From: Coenobita brevimanus
Lineage: Eukaryota; Arthropoda; Malacostraca; Decapoda; Coenobitidae
Direction of reading: 5' to 3'
Assembly (NCBI GenBank): GCA_032717465.1
Contig: CM064697.1
Span: 7,730,033 to 7,794,032, forward strand
DNA: 64,000 bases
A program made the translations under genes and the position numbers. This document shows, one piece after another, positions 45,454-56,370 of the stretch (position 1 is the stretch's first letter; each line of letters starts with the position of its first letter). Below the pieces are notes generated by a model, which saw only the letters and a program-made list of their open reading frames with translations, ran no database searches and was not told the DNA's origin.

Positions 45454-46805
45454 TTTACAATACACAAATACAGTAATCCCCATATTATCTAACACTACAT
45501 TAACCATCAAGCCTCATTATCTGTAAAGCAAAAAAATCTTGCAGGATTAAAGCAATATCCATTTTTATGGCATTAACTGACAACATGCAGGGAAACTGAA
45601 TACCGTATTTCAAAACACCAGCCACCGACAATGCCCACCAGAACAAAGTCCAGCCTGCATGCTCCACCTCAGTCACATACAATAAGCCATTTGGTTCCAG
45701 TGCATGAATAGCTTGTAGGAGTCAATGTTGCTTGTCCTTGGGCTGGCATGTGTGTGCATGGCTTCCCCTCCTACCAAATGCATGAAGGACATTCTGTCCC
45801 TCAAGGGGAAGAAGCTGGCGATAATCAGGTAATTCATGTGGTAATGTACTATGGTGCCTTCTCTATGCAACTAACCATTGTAGCCCCCATGGGAATATTT
45901 AACAAAAGTATTGCAGTATAGTGAGTACAGTATACAGCAACTGTATTTTAAGGTACTGTACTGTACTGCATGTCTTTCATTTATTGTAATGCTGCATGTC
46001 TACTTTAATGGTGTGGTTACTGTTAATATACAGTACAGTACTGTACTGTATTTACAGTAGGCTAGGATAAACGTATCCTTTACTTTAAGCAGTAGATGCA
46101 CCTTACCAAACCAGTTCTTTCTGGCACTCAGTTATATCTTTCTGCTTATTTCTGGGGTGGCAAATAAATGTTCCTTGTTAAATCTGTTTCCCCATTGTTT
46201 TAAGCTATGTTTCACCATGACAACTCGTAATTCGTCAGTGTAATGGCAGAAGGGACTATCCTAACCTAAGAGTTTACCTAAACCTTACCTAACCAAGCTC
46301 ACCTACTGTATACCATACCCAATAATTTAATCTAACTTAACCTAACCTCCTGTTGAGAAATGGGGAACGAAATCGACTTTTGAGTACAGTACGTTTTAAT
46401 AAAATTATTCCATCATGCCGGAAACAAACAACTGTTGTTGTAGCTTAAGAAACGTGATAATAATAACAGGGGGGAGGGGGGGAATATTTCAGCAGGAAAA
46501 GGCCATTTACTACCTTGAAAATTGTGAGAAAAATACAGAAAACAAACTGGAGAAATATGATTCGAACTGGTAAGGTCTTTCTGCTGCTTAAAGCAAATCA
46601 TTCACTTTCCTAGTACAGTACAGTAATCATGTCAGATATACTGTACCATGAATTTTTATATGGAAAATTATATGGGTTTGTTTTTCTATGTTCAGGTAAT
46701 TATACAATATAATTCAGATATAAAGTTTTTCCAGAGGTTATACCCCTTGTGGCGGGCCTGGGGACAGTATGGCATTATGCAAAAATATGCACTAGCTAAC
46801 ACGTC
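45454..46805. other. No gene; possible further Tigger end and TTAGG-like motifs
   Basis: A CAGTAATCCCCATATTATCT string at about 45471 looks like another Tigger left end, but no partner was found. Around 46257-46350 there are CCTAACCTAA-type strings, the arthropod telomere unit, interspersed in unique sequence. No coding exon recognised. Confidence 0.45.
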
Positions 46806-47454
46806 TGTCAATTTTCGGTGGTTCACATCACTCAGTTTCGAAATATAAAATAAATTTTCTGGTCGATTTTAGTGTGATCCGAATGAATTTGAGCTTCATT
46901 TGGTTAATTTTCAGTAGTTCACATCACTCGATCCAAAAAATCTGACACAGCCACCCTGTAGACCACCTTATTTTGAATCTGTTCAACTAGCCAATAAACT
47001 AGTTTTTGAAAATGTGAATTTAACGTGAAAATCCTACATAGGATCTCCGCCAGTGTCTGCCAGTAGCCGGCCATATTTAATATTCCTATTTTTTTTTTTT
47101 TTTTTTTTTAAGCTGGCTGTCAAACGCAAGTGAGGTTAGGTTAGACTTGGCTTGGTTTGGTTAGATTAGGTTTGGTTAAACCCACTGCTTTGACACGAGA
47201 TTCACTAACATGTCCAGCCAAAGTGATGGTTCGTAAACAACACGGTCAACTGGAGAGACTGTCTGTAAACACTGCCGTGGGCGACCTGGCCGCTTCCTTA
47301 ACTACCCAAAAATAGGTATATTTTGCCTTGGGTAGGCTAAATCTCCAGAATGAGTGCGATTTCCGAAACAAATAAAGCTCAAATCACACTAAGTCGACCA
47401 GAAAAAAATAGTTTCGAAATCAAGTGACGAACTACAAACACTGACCTACAGTTA
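46806..47454. mobile_element. Foldback MITE with about 100-bp arms
   Basis: The left arm (GTCAATTTTCGGTGGTTCAC ... TTCTGGTCGATTTTAGTGTG) is mirrored by the reverse complement at the right (CACACTAAGTCGACCAGAAA ... ACACTGAC). A partial third copy of the arm occurs near 46912-46940. The middle contains a T-run and GGTTAGGTTAG strings. Target duplication not resolved. Confidence 0.7.
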
Positions 47455-48120
47455 TTGGAATTACTGTAGCCCAGATTTACCCGAGACACCCAGAGGACTC
47501 CAGTCTGAAGTTGCATTCCTCCTGCACTTCACTATCCTTTGGGGAGGCAGGGAGCATTGAGGGATGTTTGCATACAGCAGAACAGCATGGTTACATCAGT
47601 AGGCTGATGGTTGATGAGATGAATGACGGTTACCGGAATGTGTACCGTATTAATGAACTAAAGACAAGAAACAAATAGGGTAACTTCAGCTGGAGGATTA
47701 GTATTCGACGATATATATACAGTGCATTTTGTATTAACTACAGTATAACAGTATGTGTTACGTAATTCATCCATCTTGTTTCATATTTCATATATTATGA
47801 AATAGGATACGAGGCAGTCAAGCTCTATATAAATAACTGGTATATCCCATTGGTTGGTATTTAAAGTGCACTACAAGTAACTGACCTTTCTTTACGTCGC
47901 TTACTGTACCTCAAGGCAGGGCAGTGTATGTTGGGGCGGCCCTAGTGAGAGAGGACAGTGTTTGGAAACTTCCTGCACTGTAGTTTGCAGATGATAACTG
48001 TGTTGTAAAGACGAAAGGGAGCTCCAAGGCTTGGTGAATGAGTTTGGAAGTAAGAAACGGAAATTAAAGGTGGATGTAGGGGAGAGTAAAGTTATGGTCT
48101 TCGAGAGTTGTGTCAATGTA

Positions 48121-48397
48121 CGGTCTCACCAAAAAGTATCGCGCAGGTAAGGCACGATGATATCCGAAATGACCATTATAGCTCATGAATTCTCGGTAAG
48201 ATTTATTTGTAACTACTTTGCTATGAATATGAAAACAATACAAACTAGAAAATGTCATAAACAAGCCATATATTGCAACCTTGAGAGAGCAAATTTATCA
48301 GCATGGGGGGAAAAAAATCGTTCAGTTCCCAGTAGCCATCGTCCGAGTCTCAAATTGCTTTGCGTCAAGTGTGCACCGATACTTTTTGGTGTGAGTG
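48121..48397. mobile_element. Mariner-type MITE
   Basis: Left end CGGTCTCACCAAAAAGTATC and right end read inward CACTCACACCAAAAAGTATC are inverted repeats, flanked by TA (48119-48120, 48398-48399). It is 277 bp without ORF, and cuts a LINE fragment whose sequence resumes on both sides. Confidence 0.88.
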
Positions 48398-49480
48398 TAA
48401 AGTGAGGTTGGATGAGGAGGAAATGGAAAATGTGATTGCTGTTAAGTACTTGGGTAGTGTTAAGCAGCGTATTCTGTGTCCCGACTTCTCGGGTCCAGTT
48501 ACGGTGCAACTCTGGGCCCTTAATTTCTGACCGGGTCAGCTCTAGCAAGGAAGGGAAAACACAAACATCACGGGTACACAAATACACTAGTATGTTAATA
48601 AAAACCAATTACACACTGTAATGCTAGGTGTAAATAGGCTCGACTTCTCGTTCCTAACACACCTAGCGTGGAGCGGGGTCCTCTTTCGTGACCGGAGCTT
48701 AGTGCAATAAAAGGAGGCAGGACACAAAAACTCCAGGCAACAACCTGTACACGTATATTACCACAGTCAGACACAGGACAAAGTCAGCAGATATTACAAC
48801 ATGATATATAGCAAGAAATAAAACCTTATCTAGGATATGTGTATCTCGCAGGATACTTGCTTATCTTATATTAATGCCAACACAATTAATTCTAGTGTAT
48901 TCAGGGTACACTGAATATAGGCGCGCGCGTGAGGCGCGGGGAGTGAGTCTCACAAGGGGGGGGGAGAAGAGGGGGGGAGTGACTTGTGACGGCTAGGACG
49001 GAGTTATGGTAATACTGGAGAGAGGTAAGTATTAACAATGGGAATTACACGTTTTCCAATAGCAAAGGGACTTTGGTAATTGATTCTATTTCTGGTTTAC
49101 ACTTACACTAGGTACTGGGACGAGGGAGTGTCATACAGAATTTACAGGTAGCGTGAGTGGGGGAATATCATTAACACTTTCTCGTATTATTTCTTTAGAG
49201 TTTACAGCAGTGGGGATGTATTACTACGGAGGAATTTCCAGGCGGCACAGTCTTACTATTTGTATATAAGGGACGTCACTCATAAGTCTAGTTCATCAGC
49301 TCTTGGTTCACACACTCGTCCTTTATTCTCTCACTGTGATCTTACTTGCCCCGATATTCACTATATTAAGTCGCTGCACGATATTACACTCGGTTCGGCA
49401 AAGTCACACTTAACCTAAATCACTTGCACTGTTTCTGGGCATCATCACACATATTCATCGCGGGGGGGCGGGGGCAGGAA

Positions 49481-50600
49481 TTAACACGCCGTCGGCAATC
49501 CTGCCGGGCTAGGGGCACCGCCAAGGGGAGGCGTGCCGAGAGGGCACGGGACGACTCGTAGGGACGTCTTCTCGCGTCCCGGGCTACCTGTGGCCTCCGG
49601 GCTGGGCTCAGGGGTGTGGCCCTCAGGGCTGGGGCCGAATAGCTCCAGAAACCTCTGGTGTAAGTCTCGGCCGGAGGTGGGAGCCTTACGTCGTCGTGGG
49701 GGCGTATGGAGGTCGTGCCCGGGCGTCTTGGGGAGGGTCGGGAGAGACTGCGGACTGCGGTCTCCAGCGTCTAGGGGCGCCGACAGGGTAGGACTGCGGT
49801 ACCGGCTTACACTGGGGCCCGTCAGGTGCGTCTGTTCCAGAGCCAGCCGTAGGGAGCGGAGGCCAGGGGAGGCTGTGAGGCCTGACTGGGCTGCTCTGGT
49901 ACAGGAAGCCTGGGCTCTCGTCTCCTGCCGGGGTGACGTCTCGCTCCTTGCCTCCTTTCGTCCGTGGGGCCCGGCAATTGGCCGTGGCTGCCCAGGGGCA
50001 GGGCTGTCAGGTGTCGGGGCCCGGCAATTGGCCGTGGCCTGAGTGGGGGAGTCAGCGCACCTCTGTGCACCTTCAGAGCGGCAGTGGGCCGTCTGACGAA
50101 GGCGGGAGCGGCAGTGGGCCGTCTCCTGCTTCAGGAGGGCGGAGTGGCAATTGGCCGTCCCAGGGGCACCGCCTTCAGAGCGGCAGTAGGCCGTCTCACG
50201 AGGGCGGGAGCGGCAGTAGGCCGTCTCCGTCTGCCGGAGGGAGGAGCGGCAGTAGGCCGTCTCAGGGGCACCGCCTTCGGAGCGGCAGTAGGCCGTCTCA
50301 CGAGGGCGGGAGCAGCAGTAGGCCATCTCCTTCTGCCAGAGGGAGGAGCGGCAGTGGGCCATCTCAAGGGCACCGCCTTCGGAGCAGCAGTAGGCCGTCT
50401 CACGAGGGCGGGAGCGGCAGTGGGCCGTCTCCTTCGGCCGGAGAGGGGAGCGGCAGTAGGCCGTTTCCTTCTGCAGGAGGGAGGAGCGGCAGTAGGCCGT
50501 CTCTACAGGGACACCTTTGGAGCGGCAGTAGGCCGTCTCACGAGGGCGGGAGCGGCAGTAGGCCGTCTCCTTCTGCAGGAGGGGGGAGCAGCAGTAGGCC
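49481..50600 (-). other. Long minus-strand open frame through the array of element B
   Basis: The frame is open for roughly 370 codons, with the first ATG at 50362 (293 codons to the stop at 49481). The right two thirds repeat ETAYCRS-like heptads with RPR, EGGAP and LRQT spacers. The left third is Pro/Ser/Arg-rich and includes FLELFGPSPEGHTPEPSPE. Element C has the same frame in its array (ETAGSHS units) with one stop, and the related FRQLFGPSPEGQTPAPSPE in a shifted frame. I recognise no family. It could be coding or a by-product of GC-rich repeats. Confidence 0.4.
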
Positions 50601-50690
50601 GTCTCTACCAGGGACAGTAGGCCGTCTCTACCAGGGCACCTTCGGAGTGGCAGTAGGCCATCTCCTGAGGGGTGCTGTCTGGAGTATCTA
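49972..50690. repeat. Higher-order GC-rich tandem array of element B
   Basis: The core GAGCGGCAGTAGGCCGTCTC recurs about 18 times. From 50183 to 50591 the core starts are spaced 30, 36, 36, 30, 36, 36, 30, 36, 36, 36, 30 and 36 bp, mostly a 102-bp higher-order unit. Every step is a multiple of three. Confidence 0.9.
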
Positions 50691-52437
50691 GAACAACTCC
50701 ACCCCGAGCTGGTTCAACAATCCCACTCCTTCTCCTACGCTGGCGACGGCGTGGTGGCTGCGTGACATAGGGGCGCACGGCCCGGGCTGACATATGCCAT
50801 TGTTGCTGGGGGTTGCTCCGACGGTGGCGGCTACCCCGTGGGGTCCGTGTGGGGGTGTCAGCATGTTCCCTGGCATACTGGGCTGTATCTCACTTGCCTC
50901 GTTGTTGGGGGCACTACGGTATTCTTCTGTTTCCATTTTGGGGGCACTGCATTGTAAGTCACGCATTTTACACACACAGCGTTCCTTGATCACAGTCAAA
51001 GTTACACAGTGCTTAACACTGATATTGATCTCAACCACTTGTCCATCTAGTTCAGCATCTTTGTCTCACGTTTGGGCTATTTCTTTCACCATATCACAAG
51101 CAATATGTCACCAATATAAGTAGTACATTAACACACACAGATTCACATATAACACAACCCAGTATACCCACAGGGACAGTTCTTAAGCCTAGGTGCTCGC
51201 GTGACATAGATGGGTCCTAGCTAATACATCATCGCGTGATATATACCGAAGTCCCTAGCTAACTTAGCATCTATATACGTGTCACACAGGCCGAGAATAC
51301 ACCATAGGTCACACTGGGGGCATGGAGGGGAGAGGGGGGCTTAATCAGGATAGGGAGGGTTACTCTCTGGGGAGCCGGGCCGGGGGTAAGAAGGAGAAGG
51401 GGGGAATATAGCCTGAGATCTTGCTGTGTTATGTGAATGGTATGGGCTTGTCTGTCACTGTCCGAGAGAGGGGCGGGGTCTCGACCCGGGGCTGGGGCTA
51501 TACACTCCACGGGTGATTCACAGGGGCTCGATTCATCAACAGGGGGGGATACTATAGTCGGGGGGGGGGGAAGAACGTGCCGTGTATGGGGATAAGAACA
51601 CAGGATAATGGTTTGTTGATAGTTCACTGAAGGGGGGTGGTCCACGATACTGGGGAGGTATATGATCACGAGACCTGTCACTCACGGTTCTGACGGAGAG
51701 GAGGCCACGGCCCCTGGGGTAGAGGGCCTATGCAGGGAGCTCCAAGTGGCGACCGGGCGTGGATGGGGAGCGGTACAGGACAGTGGGACCCGTGAAGTTG
51801 CCACGAGTAATGGGGCGGCGTCTGGGGTGGCTTCCTTGCCATGTTGGCCCTGCAGGAGGCAGGGCTCTCGGGACTGGGCCCGAAGAGGGCCAGAAGCCGA
51901 GCAGTGTGCCGTAGGCCCTTGGTTGTCCTCGGGGTCGGGTGGAGGGCCTGCTGGAGTCCCGGCCCGAGTGTCGGCCGGGAGGAGGAGGATGCTGAGGTAG
52001 GGCGGCCTATACCCAGGTCCGGGGTGGCCGTCAGGAGAGAACTGCGTCTGCCTGCGTCAGGGGGAGGCCCTTCGGTCTCAGCTTGCTGCAGGGGGAGGCC
52101 GACAGGGGAGAGCTGCAGCCTCTGGTCCTGGCGGAGCCTGTCAACATCTGGGGTGACCCAGGTTGCAGGGACCGGACTCTGGGCCTCGGGGCATCTCTTC
52201 TGGTCTGGACTCAGGAGGGGAACTTGTAGGGGAAGAAGATCCAGCCCTCCAAGGAGAGAGCTGGAAAGAGTGGCACCTCACTCTAACACCAGGGCGGTAA
52301 GGTGGGCCGGAGATGACTCCTTCCGTCATGCAGCCCCGTTGGGCACTGCCTGTGCTCCTACGTGGAACAGGGATACGAGGCCACTCCAGGCACTCCTGTC
52401 ATAGGGCTAGGGCCTCCTGCCTTGGAGATGTCAGGAG

Positions 52438-52720
52438 GAAGAGGTCGGACATACACTCTTGGCTAGTGCCGCAACTCCGACAGAGCATGCCCTCCCTTCG
52501 TCGGGTTGGGGTTACCTGTCCCGGGGACGTCAGGGGGAAGAGGCTTGACGTACTCTCTCGGCTTTTGCCACAGCTCCGACGGAGCGTGCCCTCCTTCCGT
52601 CTGGGAAGGTCCTGTGCCTGTAACGTCGGAAGGAAGAGGCCGGACGTACTCTATTGGCTTTCACCACAGCTCCGATGGAGCGTGCCCTCCTTCAGTCTAG
52701 GCAGGGGAACAGCAACCCTA
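52438..52720. repeat. Three-unit tandem array of element A
   Basis: The unit GAAGAGGYYKGACRTACTC...CTCCGAYRGAGCRTGCCCTC starts at 52438, 52537 and 52633, spacings 99 and 96 bp. Its sequence differs from the arrays of B and C but it occupies the same general position. Confidence 0.85.
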
Positions 52721-53968
52721 GAGATTCCTCCTGAGTCCTCACTTAAATAAGGAGCCGATCCAGAAGACTCGGCTTCCGAGGGTGTGCCTGGGAACTTGCC
52801 ACTGCAAGTCCCACCCTAATTCTGTCGAGCACTTCCTCTGCTGGAGAGTAGTGTACTTTTTCCGTACACTACTGGGTGGTCTGGCTGCACAGAAGAGGAG
52901 CGCTGGGTCGCAAGGGAGGTGTCATTGCTGCCTGGACACCCACCCAGGTAAAAAGTCAGCGTTGTCTCCTTGTGGGGTGGGTGTCACCCCCTCACTTTCT
53001 CCTCCTGGGGTGATGGTGTCGGGCTCATCCCGCCGCGCTGGTATTTCAGGTAGTGTGATGAGTAAGGATGGAAGTTTAGAGGGCGAAGTGCTTGAAAGGG
53101 TACAACAGGGAAGAAAGGTTGCTTGGAAGCAGTCATAAGAGACAGGGAAGTGAGCATGGAGGTGAAAAAACTACTACATGACAGTATTGTGATACTAACT
53201 CTAACGTATGGAAGTGAAGCTTGGACCTTGTTGGAGGGATAGAAGTCAAGAGTGAAAGCAGTGGAAATGAGTTATTTGAGAGGAGCATGTGCAGTCACAT
53301 TTAGAGACAGACGGATAAATGAAGAAGTTGAAGGAGCGTTGTGGCGTGGATGTGGATGTGATAGGAAGCGTTGGGAGAAACTTGAGGTGGTTTGGCCATG
53401 TGGAGAGGATGGAAAGTGAGAGAGTGACTGACGAGGAGAGTGTATGTGAATGAGGTGGAGGGGGGGAGAAGGATGAGATGGAGGGATGGGGTGGAGGGGT
53501 ATATGGGAGAGGGGTGTGTGACCTGGGAGCAGGACAATGAAATGGCGGGGGACAGGGCGACATGAAGGCGATTTGTTTGTGGCGACCCCTTATGGGATTA
53601 AGGCGTCTGGCAATAGACAGATAGACAGACTGTACTTCAAACTTCCTTGGAAGGGACATAGAAAACGTTGATTGCATTGACAACGCAGCAAAAAAAAAAA
53701 AAAAAAAAATCCAATAATAAAAAAAATTAATGAATGACTAAATAGTGTAATTAAGCAGTATATAATAATCTTGCAATGCTCCTAAAATACTGACTGTGGT
53801 GCTTTGTAAAAATGACTACGTAAAACATCCAGTGCATGCCTCTGTTCATGTGCATATGACGGGGTGATTCACAGACCAGTAAACAAACCCTTCGGGTAAA
53901 GCCCTTTCTGCTGTTGGCAGCCAGAAATGAATCAGAGACCCATTACGAGAAAGCATTTTACTGGGGGG

Positions 53969-54118
53969 CAGGGGCGCACCCAGGGGGGGGGGAGCCTAGT
54001 CCCCCCGAAATTTTCTTTCTTGTAAGAAAATAAAAGCGACTTGCATTAGATTTTTTTCTAGCCACAACTTTCATTTTCATGCCCCCCCCCCCGAAAAATA
54101 TTCCCGAGTGCGCCCCTG
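53969..54118. mobile_element. hAT-type MITE with exact 8-bp duplication
   Basis: Ends CAGGGGCGCACCCAGG and, read inward from the right, CAGGGGCGCACTCGGG; flanked by CTGGGGGG on both sides (53961-53968, 54119-54126). It is 150 bp, non-coding. CAGGGGCG ends with an 8-bp duplication are classic hAT. Confidence 0.92.
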
Positions 54119-54126
54119 CTGGGGGG

Positions 54127-54429
54127 AGTTGGAGGCGAAAGAAGCCCTGCAAATGTTCGAAGCTGACCTATCTAAGTTATATTAAATATGCATAGTACAT
54201 TTATATGTAAGTACAGTATATATAAAATAATGTATCTGTAAGTAATTTATCGCTTATAATCTCATGTTCAAATTTGTAAGCACATGTAATGAAAATGTAT
54301 CTGTCACAGCCTTTATTCGTTCTAATGAGATGATTCGAAGAATTTTTAACATAACACATTTCAAAGGCACCAGTACACCATCAGAAGCATTTGCCTTGAA
54401 AATTTAGCATTTTTCCCGAAACGGCACGT
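54127..54429. other. No gene recognised
   Basis: AT-rich sequence between a hAT MITE and a SINE; nothing identified. Confidence 0.5.
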
Positions 54430-55186
54430 AGGTGGTGGCGACCATCATCCACTCACTTGATGTAGTGCTGCCTACTTCCTTAGCTATTATCATTCTTTTT
54501 CTGTGCCTGCCCTCCTGTCTTCCTATTTCTCCTATCTTTCCTGTCACTTCTTATGCCTTTTCTTTCCTTCACAGGTGGCTTTACATTCAGTGACAAGCCA
54601 AATGGTTTCCTGTAAGCCTAGAAACCATTTACAACGCTGGGTGGTAACCATATACCCAAACCATACGTGCTCCCTACGTGTCAACAAGTGGGTTGGTGGA
54701 GGGTTGGTGCCTCTCCCTGTAAAACAACTAACTCAGTGTCAAATGGCCACCCTTTACGGCAGGGGTTCCCAACCTTTATTTACCCATTACCCCATTTTCC
54801 ACACCTCCCTTCACTCATTACCCCTCATTGCTTATGTTTCCACAATTGCATTTTAGCTGCTTAACATTTTGATGCCTAGATTTTAGTTTGAATGTAGGAC
54901 TTAATTAAAGGTTAGGCTAAAACCAAGAGAGTTATTGCAAGGAGTAATTTATTTTTATTATTAACACTGATACCAAATAAACATGACTTTAAACATTCAT
55001 CTCTGAATTTTAGTATAGGTCTGAAAGTCTATCATAACTGGTATGATTTTTAGATTTTTTTTTTTTTGTTACCTCCCCCATTACCCTTCACAAAAGACCA
55101 AATTACCCCACTTGGGGTAATTTACCCCAGGTTGGGAACCCCTGCTTTACGGGATTATGGTGTCTGGCAGTAGATAGATAGATAGG
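54430..55186 (+). mobile_element. Chimeric SINE (hairpin head, 5S-SINE-type body), split by a hAT MITE
   Basis: The same architecture as 30613-30990: head (CATCATCCACTCACTTGATG), pyrimidine tract, hairpin module (54589-54655), CTCCCTACGTGTCAACAAGT, CCTCTCCCTGTAAAAC, then the hAT MITE at 54760-55144, then GGGATTATGGTGTCTGGCAG and a GATA tail. Both halves match the uninterrupted copy. Confidence 0.82.
54760..55144. mobile_element. hAT-type MITE with exact 8-bp duplication, in a SINE
   Basis: Ends CAGGGGTTCCCAACCT and, read inward from the right, CAGGGGTTCCCAACCTG; flanked by CTTTACGG (54752-54759, 55145-55152). 385 bp. The CAGGGGTTCYCAACC end is the well-known Charlie/Zaphod-like hAT terminus. 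Confidence 0.93.
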
Positions 55187-55393
55187 CACGTTTCCTGTCC
55201 TCATACGCCTATGCAGGGATCTGAGTGCTGTTAAGGAATAGTTATTTGTCATGGTCTGAAGGAATCTTTGGATGCTGTTCAGTCACACATGTACGTACTT
55301 AAGTGTCTAATTGTCTCAACTTATGAAATGCTGCCTTTGCATTGTTTAAGCCCCAATACTTATCCCTTCCTCTGAAATTCATATATTAATCTC

Positions 55394-55395
<2 letters not shown>

Positions 55396-55471
<76 letters not shown>

Positions 55472-55475
55472 CAGT
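55396..55475. repeat. Compound (CT)n(CA)n(TA)n microsatellite
   Basis: About 45 bp of TC, then AC, then AT dinucleotides without interruption. Confidence 0.95.
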
Positions 55476-56138
55476 ATATGGGGGGATCCAAACTTAAGGA
55501 TCACTAGCGGTATTAGTAAATTTGCTGGACACAGCATTAAGGAACGTGACAACTCTACAAATCACTGTACAGTACATCTTCAGAAGAAATTTGATATTAT
55601 GCAAAAGGTCAGAGGACTGCTCAGTGAAGATACTGTAGAAAATTGTAATATGCATAATATCGGCAGCCCTATTGGCGATATTAATCATCAATTTGATACA
55701 AATTGGTATATCAGAATGTGGGATTTATAATGCAAATGTTTAAGCTGCAAACAACAGCGTTATTAGTAGCGGAAATAGGGCAAGTAACGTTAAGGTGACC
55801 AGAGTCCCGCTTTTAAGAGGGACAGTCCCGCTTTTTCGACGTTTGTCCCGCTTGTTTAATTGCAACTAAAATGTCCCGCTTTTTTAGAAAATTTATCGTA
55901 CGTGTCCCGCTTTTAGAAAATTACTGTTACATTAGATATAAGATGACCTTCTTTTATGAAATTGTGATGCATTAGTAAAATTATGCATAATCCAAATCAA
56001 ATGAATTACCGAATTGTTAACATAGAATCTGTTATACTCTTGACAAATTTGGTCGGCCATTCACCGTACCATACGGTATGTTCCGAGTTTATCTAAGTCT
56101 CAAAAACGTTAATGTTTGATTAGCAGCTTCAGGGTGAG

Positions 56139-56256
56139 GCGAACGGCCATACCACGTTGAGTACACCGCTTCCCGTCCGATCAGCGAAGTTAAGCAACGT
56201 TGGGTCTGGTTAGTACTTGGATGGGTGACCGCCTGGGAACAGCAGATGCTGTTAGC
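56139..56256 (+). other. 5S rRNA-like head of the SINE (not a functional 5S gene)
   Basis: 118 bp matching animal 5S: CATACCACGTTGAGTACACC, CCGTCCGATCAGCGAAGTTA, AGCAACGT, GGTTAGTACTTGGATGGGTG and ACCGCCTGGGAACAGCAGAT. The box A region (AAGTTAAGCAACG) and box C region (GGATGGGTGACCGCCTGGGA) of the internal pol III promoter look intact. No T-run follows, so transcription would continue into the SINE body. Confidence 0.88.
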
Positions 56257-56370
56257 GTCCCTACGTGTCAAGTGGGGTTGGTGGAGGATTAGTGCCCCTC
56301 CCTGTAAAACAATTAACTCTAAGCCCTTGGCCACCCCGTTTGGGATACATGGCGTCTGGCAATGAATGAA
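56139..56370 (+). mobile_element. 5S rRNA-derived SINE (SINE3 type)
   Basis: A near-complete 5S rRNA head (56139-56256) is directly followed by a body shared with the chimeric SINEs (CCCTACGTGTCAAGTGGGG, TTAGTGCCCCTCCCTGTAAA, CGTCTGGCAAT) and a short AATGAATGAA tail running into TA repeats. The 3' terminus resembles the LINE end at 53580-53625, suggesting that LINE as retrotransposition partner. Confidence 0.85.

Larger units (their letters stand above)
48616..50972. mobile_element. TG...CA element B (LTR-like, probably solo LTR)
   Basis: It starts TGTAATGCTAGGTGT and ends CGCATTTTACA, so the ends are inversely related (TGTAA...TTACA). It is flanked by CACAC (48611-48615, 50973-50977; a 2-bp shift of the right end also fits). 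It is 2357 bp and nested in element A. It contains a large GC-rich array (49972-50690) and, on the - strand, a long open frame. Element C at 57448 shares its start, array unit and end. Confidence 0.7.
48458..53048. mobile_element. TG...CA element A (LTR-like, probably solo LTR), split by element B
   Basis: It starts TGTTAAGCAGCGTATTCTG and ends GGTATTTCA, flanked by a 5-bp duplication GGTAG (48453-48457, 53049-53053); the LINE reads through if it is removed. Without element B and its duplication it is about 2.23 kb. The first 150 bp align with the start of element B (CGACTTCTCG, TGACCGG, AACACAAA). It contains a three-unit tandem array at 52438-52720. No gag, pol, primer-binding site or second LTR was found, hence solo LTR as the simplest reading. 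Confidence 0.65.
47911..53625 (+). mobile_element. LINE fragment (same family as 8345-10523), split by a MITE and nested LTR-like elements
   Basis: Pieces at 47911-48120, 48398-48457 and 53049-53625 join to give the same order as the LINE at 8345: GTGGATGTTGG...GCCCTAGTGAGAGAGGACAG, the degraded ADD box, TACTTGGGTAGTGTGATGAG, KPLRW-like and GHVERM regions. It ends CTTATGGGATTAAGGCGTCT followed by GGCAATAGACAGATAGACAG, a good view of this LINE's 3' terminus. Confidence 0.85.

Noticed and set aside
45471..45910. Another complete Tigger-like element starting CAGTAATCCCC
   Set aside because: A plausible left end is visible but no matching right end or TA pair could be fixed.
49933..50691. 252-codon plus-strand open frame rich in Gly/Ser/Arg/Pro
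   Set aside because: It is the translation of the GC-rich array on the other strand. Because all spacings are multiples of three, several frames stay open; the minus frame is the one followed in both elements B and C.
48458..53048. One full-length LTR retrotransposon with LTRs at both ends
   Set aside because: The right end region does not repeat the left end region, and the inner TG...CA element has its own duplication; two nested single units explain the layout better.
48453..53056. 8-bp duplication GGTAGTGT implying a hAT element
   Set aside because: The extra three bases are the element's own start TGT coinciding with the LINE's TGTGATGAG; the ends show no hAT inverted repeats, and related copies have 5-bp duplications.
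56139..56256. Functional 5S rRNA gene
   Set aside because: No terminator T-run follows, it is a single copy, and the downstream sequence is a SINE body shared with other elements.
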